Shown one piece after another: positions 56,956-64,000 of a stretch of DNA of 64,000 nt (within the stretch, counting starts at the first letter, position 1; each line of letters opens with the position of its first letter). The stretch is from the NCBI GenBank assembly GCA_964372035.1, contig CAYJPK010000001.1, positions 1 to 64,000 of the forward strand, written 5' to 3'. The notes below the pieces were generated by a model. That model was not told where the DNA came from. It saw only the letters and a list, made by a program, of their open reading frames with translations, and did no database searches. The DNA is from CAYJPK01 sp964372035. GTDB taxonomy: Bacteria > Desulfobacterota > Desulfovibrionia > Desulfovibrionales > Desulfovibrionaceae. The translations under genes were made by a program, and so were the position numbers.

Positions 56956-57366
56956 ATGAAAGAATATGAATGTGAGGCTAGCTTAGATAATTTACAACAA
57001 ATTCTTGCCTTAGCTTCAGAAGAAATGACTGTTGCTGAAACTGAAGTTGAAGTTAGACAAAAAGTTTTTATTGTACTTGAAGAATTGTTCAATAATATTG
57101 TTAATTATGCCTATATAAATAAAGAAATTGATAAGGAATTTGCAATAGTTAAGTTTTGGTTTATAGCAGAGCAAGATAGTATTATGTTACGTCTATTTGA
57201 TAGAGGTGAAGCATTTAATCCGCTCTTGCATGATGATCAAAACAGATTAGATAATTTAGATATATTACAAGAGGGTGGAGCTGGTATTTTTTTAGTGAAA
57301 AGTCTTTCTAGCTCTGTGCGATATGAACGAGAAAATGATTTTAATATGATTGAAGTCATTATTTAA
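56956..57366 (+). CDS. HATPase anti-sigma/serine kinase (RsbW/SpoIIAB-like)
   Basis: A 136-residue GHKL ATPase. It has the N-box EELFNNIVNYAY, the G1-like box FDRGEAFNP and the G2-like GGAGIFLVKSL. It should phosphorylate the STAS protein and, when free, bind a target. No sigma factor is encoded nearby, so the target may be a T6SS protein or a sigma factor elsewhere. An upstream in-frame TTG (56926) is disfavoured; AAGGTGG (56944-56950) fits ATG 56956. Confidence 0.88.
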   Translation: MKEYECEASLDNLQQILALASEEMTVAETEVEVRQKVFIVLEELFNNIVNYAYINKEIDKEFAIVKFWFIAEQDSIMLRLFDRGEAFNPLLHDDQNRLDNLDILQEGGAGIFLVKSLSSSVRYERENDFNMIEVII

Positions 57367-57389
57367 TTAATCAAGGTAAAGTAATTACA

Positions 57390-59303
57390 ATGAAAATCAC
57401 ATTTCAAAATAAATTAATTATTTTTATTGTACTAGTTGTGGCAATTTCTGCTTTACCGCTTATTATTATTTCTGTGTACGTTTCTGCTAATTCTCTCAAG
57501 GAAACCTATAGTGTTTCTGCTAAACATACTATTAATATAGTCGAAAATAATTTTAACAATGTCTTAAATCAACTCATTTTAACCAAAACTTTAACTGTTA
57601 AAGAAGAAAAAGATAAATTATATGAAAAAGCTCATCAAACTAGTGATTTACTTTATTATCTAAAGTCAAGAAAACATTCTTTTTCAGACCAAATCGAAGA
57701 ATTAAATAAAAATGCAAGTAATTTTTTTGTATATCCTATGGATAATATTACAAAAAAACCTAAGCTAGAATTTTTAAGCTATTTTAATATGAGTGGTCAT
57801 AATACTACTGATATTATTGAATCTTGTTACTATAGTTATAATTCTGACTTTTACCTAGTTGCTCAAAGTGACAAGATAGGCAAAAACCTTGATAAAGACT
57901 TAAGCAATCAATTTATGTTATACGTACTTCCGGTTGATGACCTTGAGCTTGTCATTGTTGCATATCTTGAATTTGATATTTTTGAATTTCAATATAAAAA
58001 CTCTGTTGATACTTTTGATGAGTTAGTTGGTAATTACTTCAATGAGTTTAGTTCAGATGGCTTAGCAGCAGCATATAATTTAACTACTGAAAGAGTTGCT
58101 GTACGAGAAGATGTAAAAATTGCAGATGCAACGCTTGCAAAACTAAAAGCATTAGTTGCAAACAAGGTGTATGAATCAAATATAATTTCTGGTGATGGAG
58201 ATTATATCTTTTATTATAAATACATGCCTTCGTATAATACTGTTGTGTTTATGGGATATCCTCTTGATTTAATTGATTCTGCACTGATTGAACTTGGTTT
58301 AAACCAACTTGTTTTTTCTCTTATACTTCTTGCAGTACTCTTATTAATTTCATTGCGTTTAAGCTATAGTTTTTTCTCTCCACTTAATAAATTAATCAAG
58401 ATAGTTTCACATTTTTCTCATTATGATTTTAGCAAAAAACCTAATTTTTTTAAAGACAAAAAAATTATGCAACGTAGTGATGAATTTGGTGAAATGGCAA
58501 GAACCTTTGAGAAAATGGGTGAGGATTTATATACTAATATAACAAACTTATTAAAAACAAATGCCACCAAAGAGCGCCTTGAATCAGAGCTTGAATTAGC
58601 TGCTCAAATTCAAACGGGTTTACTGCCAAAAAAGCTTGATAATCAGGCTGAATTTTCACTAGCTGCTTTTTTGCAACCTGCAAAGCAGATAGGTGGCGAT
58701 TTATATGACTTTTTTATGATTGACGAAGAGCATTTGGCTATTGCTGTAGGTGATGTTTCTGGAAAGGGCATTGCCGCCTCTTTATTTATGAGTATTGTTA
58801 TGGCAAATATTCGTACTAGCTTACCAACTTTAGTTAAGCCAAACAAGGCAATGTTTGAAATTAATAATGCTTTATGTTGTAATAATCCATATAATATGTT
58901 TGTTACTTTGTTTTTAGGTGTTTATAATATAAGAACTGGTGAGCTAGAATATTGCTCTGGCGGTCACCCATATCCGATAGTTTTTAATAATCGTGGTGCA
59001 AGGGTGATTGAGTGTGAACCAGATCTTGTTTTAGGTTCAATTTCTGATATTGATTATGAATTACAGCATCTTAAGCTTGATAAAAATGATAGTTTGCTAA
59101 TATATACAGATGGCTTATCCGAAGCTAGAAATATAAATGGTGATTTTTATGGAGAAGATGGAATAATAAATGTATTATCAATTCTAGAAAATAAAAAACC
59201 TGAAGTTGCACTACAACATGTTTATGTTGATGCAAAGCAATTCTTTGATAGTATTTTGCAGGCTGATGATATTACGCTTTTAATTTTACGGAGAGAATTA
59301 TGA
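57390..59303 (+). CDS. Membrane sensor with HAMP and PP2C/SpoIIE phosphatase domains (RsbU-like)
   Basis: A 637-residue transmembrane phosphatase. An N-terminal membrane helix (about 8-29) and a second at about 308-328 enclose a 275-residue extracytoplasmic sensor that may be Cache-like. A HAMP segment (about 330-385), a short coiled coil and a PP2C-type SpoIIE domain (about 415-636) follow, with GGDLYDFF, AVGDVSGKGIAASLFM, YTDGLSEARN and ADDITLL carrying the metal-binding aspartates. It should dephosphorylate the STAS protein when its sensor is occupied. The stop overlaps the next gene by four bases (ATGA), suggesting the two products work together. Confidence 0.9.
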   Translation: MKITFQNKLIIFIVLVVAISALPLIIISVYVSANSLKETYSVSAKHTINIVENNFNNVLNQLILTKTLTVKEEKDKLYEKAHQTSDLLYYLKSRKHSFSDQIEELNKNASNFFVYPMDNITKKPKLEFLSYFNMSGHNTTDIIESCYYSYNSDFYLVAQSDKIGKNLDKDLSNQFMLYVLPVDDLELVIVAYLEFDIFEFQYKNSVDTFDELVGNYFNEFSSDGLAAAYNLTTERVAVREDVKIADATLAKLKALVANKVYESNIISGDGDYIFYYKYMPSYNTVVFMGYPLDLIDSALIELGLNQLVFSLILLAVLLLISLRLSYSFFSPLNKLIKIVSHFSHYDFSKKPNFFKDKKIMQRSDEFGEMARTFEKMGEDLYTNITNLLKTNATKERLESELELAAQIQTGLLPKKLDNQAEFSLAAFLQPAKQIGGDLYDFFMIDEEHLAIAVGDVSGKGIAASLFMSIVMANIRTSLPTLVKPNKAMFEINNALCCNNPYNMFVTLFLGVYNIRTGELEYCSGGHPYPIVFNNRGARVIECEPDLVLGSISDIDYELQHLKLDKNDSLLIYTDGLSEARNINGDFYGEDGIINVLSILENKKPEVALQHVYVDAKQFFDSILQADDITLLILRREL

Positions 59304-60352
59304 TAAAAAATATTTTTATTATTTTAATATTATTTGTAATTAGTTTTAATACAAAAGTTGCTTATAGCGCAACAAATTATATTGAAAGTTTTTATATTGC
59401 ATTTATCCAAGATAAAAACATGTATCCTGATTTTAGAATTAGAGATGAAATAATTGCAACGCTTAATAGCTCACCATTAAAACGTAAGTTTAATTTTTAT
59501 GAATTAATTGAACTTCGTGAAGATGACATGTATTTTTTAGATATGCTTAACTCTGATAATGAATCACAAACTGAAGCTTTGATGCAAAAATTAATGCAAA
59601 AAGATGATTTAGATCTGATTGTTACACTTGATGTATTATCTCTAAAATACTTGGTAAAACATAATAATCATAAGACACCTGTTCTATATATTGGTCCTTA
59701 TGATCCAAACTTATATAATGTTGACTTAGCAAGCGAGGCAAATAAAAATATTACTGTCGATATGTATACCTCATCTTTTACTGAAAAAATGAAATATTTT
59801 ATGCAGATAAAGCCATTTAGAAAGCTAGGTGTTTTATTTACGGATAATGAAGTTGGTCGTGTTTTAGCTAGAGTTGAAGATCTTAAAAAAACATCAGAAG
59901 AGCTTGATTTTGAATATGCGCTTGAGCCAGTAGAATCAGGAGCAGGATTAAATGACTGTCGTAGTGCTTTAAGCCATTTGCTTGGTGCTGGTATAGATTC
60001 TTTGTTTGTTAATGATTTGAGTTGTTTTAATGATAATAACAAAGACTTATGGCGCTTGCTTGAACCTCTTAGTTTATTAGGTATTCCAACCTTTACAGAA
60101 GAGCAAGACTTAGTAAAACATGGTGTTTTGGCTGGTTTATCGTATGATTTAAGTTTTGGACTTGTTGATTTAGTAAAAAAAATATATGATATTTTATATG
60201 GTAAGCATGAAAATTATAGTCAAGTTAGCGAACAAAAAGATTATAATATATCTTTATCATTAAATATTGATGTTGCAGTGCGTAGCGCATATGTTCCAAG
60301 CTATAAGGTTTTAGCGTTTGCAGATCATTATTATTACAATATTGATAGGTAG
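59300..60352 (+). CDS. Periplasmic substrate-binding protein (ABC_sub_bind type)
   Basis: A 350-residue exported protein with a signal peptide (about 1-23, ending near AYSA) and an alpha/beta fold of the periplasmic binding protein type (DLIVTLDVLSL, TPVLYIGPYD, KLGVLFTDNE, GIDSLFVNDL). No permease or ATPase gene is adjacent. Because it is translationally coupled to the phosphatase, I infer that it delivers a ligand signal to the phosphatase sensor rather than serving an importer. The ligand is unknown. Confidence 0.75.
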   Translation: MIKNIFIILILFVISFNTKVAYSATNYIESFYIAFIQDKNMYPDFRIRDEIIATLNSSPLKRKFNFYELIELREDDMYFLDMLNSDNESQTEALMQKLMQKDDLDLIVTLDVLSLKYLVKHNNHKTPVLYIGPYDPNLYNVDLASEANKNITVDMYTSSFTEKMKYFMQIKPFRKLGVLFTDNEVGRVLARVEDLKKTSEELDFEYALEPVESGAGLNDCRSALSHLLGAGIDSLFVNDLSCFNDNNKDLWRLLEPLSLLGIPTFTEEQDLVKHGVLAGLSYDLSFGLVDLVKKIYDILYGKHENYSQVSEQKDYNISLSLNIDVAVRSAYVPSYKVLAFADHYYYNIDR

Positions 60353-60358
60353 TTATTA

Positions 60359-62053
60359 ATGAAAGAATATTATCAAGTTGAACTTGAAAAACTGCGTAAT
60401 TTAGCTAAACAGTTTTCAATAGCACACCCAGCCTTAGCTCCTCTTTTAAGTAGTGAGGGCTCTGATCCTGATGTTGAGCGTATTTTAGAGGGAACAGCTT
60501 TTTTAACGGGCTTAATTAATCAACGATTAGATGATAATTTTCCTGAAATTATTCAAGGCTTACTGCATATTATCGCACCTCAACTTTTAATGCCCATGCC
60601 AGCGCAAACGCTTGTGCAGTTTACACCAAATGCTAGCGTTCAGCATATTCAAGCTGTTAAAAAAGGTACACAATTAGCCTCAGTGCCTGTTGATGGGCAA
60701 AACTGCATTTTTACCGTTAGTCATGATACAAATATTTTACCGTGCCAAGTTGGGAAAACTACAATAGAGCAAAGTTCACATGGCACATACAAACTTAATT
60801 TCTCACTATCATGGCAAGGTGATGCTAACAGCTGGTGGAGTGATAAAATAACATTCTATTTGCAAGATCAAAGTGCAAGAGCTTGCGAGTGGCTTATGTT
60901 GCTTTTAACAGCTACAAAAGAAATCAATATTAGTTGTGGAGCTAAAAAATATTCTTTAGCTACTAAGAATTTAAGTCATAAGTTGCACAACTCAAATCCA
61001 TTTATAGATAAGTTTGATAATCAATGGCAAATTTTAAGAGATTATTTTAATTTTTCTGAGAATTTTTTATTTTTAGAATTAAATGGTTTAAACGGTATTA
61101 ATATTTCAAATGAGCATAGTGTTCAATTTGAATTTACTTTAGATATAGGTAAAAAAACTATTCCTAATCTTGTTAGCAATTTATTTGCTTTAAATGTCGT
61201 ACCTGCTATAAACGTATTTGAACACACTATTGACCCTTTTGTTATTACCCATACTAAGCATGAATATCGCTTACGTATTAGTGATGATAACACAAAGAAT
61301 ATGGAAATATATAAAGTAAATAAGGTTGCTGGAATAAAGCGTGGCGGAGAAAGTAGAGATTTTGCACCATTTACAGAATTTGATAAAAGCAGTGGTGTTT
61401 ATTCTTTGCGCCGTAGTCTTTCTGTCATTAGCAATCAATTAGATTATTTTATTAGCTTTATATACCAAAATAGTGAAGAAATTAATAATCACGAAACAAT
61501 AATAGCTGATATTGTATGCTACCAGCCGAAATTACCACTTTTCTTACGCTTAGGTGATGTTTCTAGGGCAACTGATAGCTCACCAGCAATGGCGGAATTT
61601 AAAAATATTACAAGGGTAACACCGCCAGTTTCCTCAATCACTGACACCACACTTTTATGGCAGTTATTTTCATATATGCAAAGTAATTTTTTGCCACTTG
61701 CAAATGCAGAAGCTTTACAAGGTTTTTTACGTATTTACATTCCGCCAAACAATCCAGATGCTAGTTTAGCTCGCTTAAACCATAATAGAATTGATGCTAT
61801 AGTTGATTTTGAAGCTAAGCAAGAAGAATTATTATATAAAGCTCGCCCTATTCGAGGTTTAGCTTTAAACTTAAAAATAAATGGTAATGCTTTTTCTAGC
61901 CAAGGTGAAATTTACTTGTTAGGTTCTATTTTAGATGTAGTTTTAGCTAAATTTTCAACTATTAATAGCTATACTAGGTTAGTTATGCTCGATACTCATT
62001 CAGGAGATGAATTTAAATGGCCAATGAGATTAGGCAGCAAGAAGCTGATATAA
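60359..62053 (+). CDS. tssF: T6SS baseplate protein TssF
   Basis: A 564-residue TssF (ImpG/VasA), a wedge protein of the baseplate. The N-terminus YYQVELEKLRNLAKQFSIAH and the following SEGSDPDVERILEGTAFLTG are strongly conserved in this family, as is LIAPQLLMPMP-like HIIAPQLLMPMPAQTLVQF. The last 37 bases overlap tssG, a usual arrangement for this pair. Length is slightly below the 580-620 typical of the family. Confidence 0.93.
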   Translation: MKEYYQVELEKLRNLAKQFSIAHPALAPLLSSEGSDPDVERILEGTAFLTGLINQRLDDNFPEIIQGLLHIIAPQLLMPMPAQTLVQFTPNASVQHIQAVKKGTQLASVPVDGQNCIFTVSHDTNILPCQVGKTTIEQSSHGTYKLNFSLSWQGDANSWWSDKITFYLQDQSARACEWLMLLLTATKEINISCGAKKYSLATKNLSHKLHNSNPFIDKFDNQWQILRDYFNFSENFLFLELNGLNGINISNEHSVQFEFTLDIGKKTIPNLVSNLFALNVVPAINVFEHTIDPFVITHTKHEYRLRISDDNTKNMEIYKVNKVAGIKRGGESRDFAPFTEFDKSSGVYSLRRSLSVISNQLDYFISFIYQNSEEINNHETIIADIVCYQPKLPLFLRLGDVSRATDSSPAMAEFKNITRVTPPVSSITDTTLLWQLFSYMQSNFLPLANAEALQGFLRIYIPPNNPDASLARLNHNRIDAIVDFEAKQEELLYKARPIRGLALNLKINGNAFSSQGEIYLLGSILDVVLAKFSTINSYTRLVMLDTHSGDEFKWPMRLGSKKLI

Positions 62054-63021
62054 AAACTTATTTGCCTGAATTACTTCAAGGCTTATTAAGTAATCCACAG
62101 ACTTTTTCTTTCAATCAGGCTGTGCGTTTACTTAATTTGTTGCATAGTAATAATTATAATAATTTAGATGATTTTTTGCAAAATGGTCTAAAGATTAGCC
62201 CGCATCTATCTCTTGCACATCCAAGCTCTGATATGGTTAATGTGTCAGATGCAGGTGCATATTATCATATTATAGTTACCTTTTTAAGTTTATACGGTGC
62301 TGCTAGCCCGCTTCCGACTTTTTACACAGAAGAGCTCTTAGAAGAAGCTGGGCTTGATGAAAGCGTTAGTCGTGATTTTTTAGATATTTTTAACCAAGTT
62401 TTATATACAGCATATTATAAGGCGTATAATTCATCAAAAATTGCAATGCAAACTATTGAATTTAAAGATGAAAAAAACTTAGAGTTACAATATAGCTTGC
62501 TTGGATTTGGTGAGAAAAAATTAAGGCAACATGCTAAGATTGATTATAATGACCTAAAATTTATTAATTTATTTAGCAAATATGCAACTTCATCACATAA
62601 TATTGAAGAATTTTTAAGTGCAAAATTAAATGTTGATGTTAGCCTAGAAGAATGTGTTAAACGCACAGTTGAAATTCCTTTATGGCAACGCTCAAGGCTT
62701 GGTGACACTATTTTAGGTGAGAATGTAATTGGTAAAAGCGTGTATGACTATGAAGGGAAATTTACTATTCATATTAATAATTTAGATTATGATGAAATGC
62801 TATTGTTTCAACCAAAAGCACAAAAAAGGCTTTTACTTGAAAAATCACTTAATAAAATTTTGCGTATTCCACTCGAGTATAATATTGTATTGCATAATAA
62901 GGAAAATTCTTTGCCTGTTGCGTGTTTATATAATCAAAATGATACAAGCCAAAAAAGTTCAAGGCTTGGTTCTTGTTTTTTAAATTCAAAAGATGTTAAG
63001 GCTACTAATTATTACGTATAG
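62017..63021 (+). CDS. tssG: T6SS baseplate protein TssG
   Basis: A 334-residue TssG (ImpH/VasB), which forms the baseplate wedge with TssF and TssE. Family features include the N-terminal FSFNQAVRLLNLL, the FLSLYGAASPLPTFYTEELL segment and the later LGDTILGENVIG. An AGGAG (62002-62006) lies ten bases before the ATG, inside tssF. Length is normal. Confidence 0.93.
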   Translation: MANEIRQQEADIKTYLPELLQGLLSNPQTFSFNQAVRLLNLLHSNNYNNLDDFLQNGLKISPHLSLAHPSSDMVNVSDAGAYYHIIVTFLSLYGAASPLPTFYTEELLEEAGLDESVSRDFLDIFNQVLYTAYYKAYNSSKIAMQTIEFKDEKNLELQYSLLGFGEKKLRQHAKIDYNDLKFINLFSKYATSSHNIEEFLSAKLNVDVSLEECVKRTVEIPLWQRSRLGDTILGENVIGKSVYDYEGKFTIHINNLDYDEMLLFQPKAQKRLLLEKSLNKILRIPLEYNIVLHNKENSLPVACLYNQNDTSQKSSRLGSCFLNSKDVKATNYYV

Positions 63022-63055
63022 TTTCTTGTAGTCTAAATACTTTAGGAGTAAGCCT

Positions 63056-64000
63056 ATGAGTCAGTTTAGGGATTCAAAAACAAAATTTAAGTTTGCAATT
63101 GAAAATATTGCAAAGAATAATTTTTTAGTTGTGAGCTTTAAAGGTACAGAAGGGCTTAGCAAGGTTTATAATTTTGAAATTCTTATAGCAACAAAGCTTA
63201 AAATAAATTTTGATGAAAATTCAAGTCAAGGCACAAATATAAATGATAACATCGTAAATATTTTAGATATATTGACTGCAAAAGCTTGCCTTAGCCTTGA
63301 AAATAATGCAGGCAAAACCCACAAAATAAACGGAATAATTACTTCAATAAATGAGCACTCCTATCACAATGGATTTACATTTTATAAATTAAATCTTCGT
63401 CCATACCTGTGGTTTGCTACACAAATAACTAAAAATGCCATTATACTTGATAAAGGTACAGATGAAATATTAAAAGCTGCCATGCAATTTAATCGCCTTG
63501 CCAAGCAAAAAAGTCAATTTAAACTTACGAATAGCTATGAAAAACAAGAGTTTAACATGTTATACAATGAGTGTGCCTATGACTACTTAGCATATAAAAT
63601 GGAGCGTGACGGTATTTATTATTATTTTGACTATGCAAATTATGCTACAAATAATCAAGAAAATAGTGAAGTAGATGATGTTACTATGATTTTTGTTGAT
63701 GATAAACTTAGTCATACAAATTTAGCTAATAATAATTTGAAGTATAAGCAAAAATCTGGATTGCTTAATCTACATGAAGACGAACTAATAAATAATTTTT
63801 CATATAGCTATACACAATTACCATACTCAATATTTGTCCGTGATTATGACTGGTTAAAACCTAATGAGCCTGTAATGGCAGAATTTATTGTTTCACAAAA
63901 TGGAGTTGGTGAAGAATACTTTTATGGTGATGGCTTTACAACAAAAGTTGAGGGTGAGCGTTTAGCAAGAATTAGAGCTGAAGGACTTAAGTCAAATAAC
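63056..64000 (+). CDS. vgrG: VgrG/TssI spike protein, 5' part (cut by window end)
   Basis: An open frame of 315 codons runs off the right edge. The translated N-terminus (KTKFKFAIENI, GTEGLSKVYNFEIL, ILTAKACLSLE, INGIITSINE, FYKLNLRPYLWFATQ) and the later MERDGIYYYFDYAN match the gp27-like part of VgrG proteins. It should form the trimeric needle tip together with the PAAR-like protein at the operon head. AGGAGT (63044-63049) lies six bases before the ATG. The C-terminus and any effector extension are not visible. Confidence 0.9.
   Translation, partial: MSQFRDSKTKFKFAIENIAKNNFLVVSFKGTEGLSKVYNFEILIATKLKINFDENSSQGTNINDNIVNILDILTAKACLSLENNAGKTHKINGIITSINEHSYHNGFTFYKLNLRPYLWFATQITKNAIILDKGTDEILKAAMQFNRLAKQKSQFKLTNSYEKQEFNMLYNECAYDYLAYKMERDGIYYYFDYANYATNNQENSEVDDVTMIFVDDKLSHTNLANNNLKYKQKSGLLNLHEDELINNFSYSYTQLPYSIFVRDYDWLKPNEPVMAEFIVSQNGVGEEYFYGDGFTTKVEGERLARIRAEGLKSNN

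Noticed and set aside
1..64000. tRNA, rRNA, prophage integrase, transposase or attachment sites
   Set aside because: I looked on both strands and saw no cloverleaf, rRNA core sequence, integrase or transposase motif.

Overview
The window is one AT-rich (roughly one-third G+C by eye), gene-dense bacterial segment from a Gram-negative organism. It encodes a TolC-type outer-membrane channel, periplasmic adaptors, a TssJ lipoprotein and most of a type VI secretion system (T6SS). An acyl-CoA dehydrogenase with both electron-transfer flavoprotein subunits, plus an AhpC and thioredoxin-reductase-like peroxide defence pair, suggests an anaerobe or micro-aerobe. Together with a DUF3467 protein and a LEPR-XLL giant protein this would suit a low-GC Desulfobacterota/Desulfovibrionaceae-like bacterium. 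That placement is a guess, since no rRNA or other marker gene is present.

Region 1 (1-4712) holds a 1448-residue RTX/VWA type-I-secreted surface protein with its own terminator. Region 2 (4799-38602) is the centrepiece: seven closely packed genes (TolC-like channel, small HlyD-like adaptor, DUF3467 protein, GAF-HlyD fusion, PqqD-like/M50/lipoyl membrane protein, truncated SecA-like ATPase, LuxR-type regulator) end at a strong terminator. They are followed by a 23.7-kb gene for a 7903-residue LEPR-XLL beta-helix adhesin. I infer a dedicated export route in which the SecA-like motor and M50/lipoyl protein act at the inner membrane, the adaptors span the periplasm and the TolC protein forms the exit. 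The likely cargo is the giant protein.

Region 3 (38603-44348, minus strand) carries a MalT-type STAND/LuxR regulator and an acyl-CoA dehydrogenase-etfB-etfA operon. Region 4 (44349-47228) carries ahpC and an NADPH/flavin reductase whose AhpF-type redox domain is at the C-terminus instead of the N-terminus, preceded by three palindromes and a good promoter. Region 5 (47252-47829) has no protein gene. It contains two tandem, about 95% identical units which I read as twin small-RNA genes of about 190 nt on the minus strand, each with a promoter, three stem-loops and a terminator.

Region 6 (47969-64000) is a T6SS operon: DUF3540, PAAR-like DUF4150, tssJ, tssK, tssL, tssM, an AMIN-like membrane protein, tssE, a four-gene partner-switching/sensor module (STAS, HATPase, PP2C phosphatase, periplasmic binding protein), tssF, tssG and a vgrG cut by the window end. 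tssA, tssB, tssC, hcp and clpV are not present and may lie to the right.
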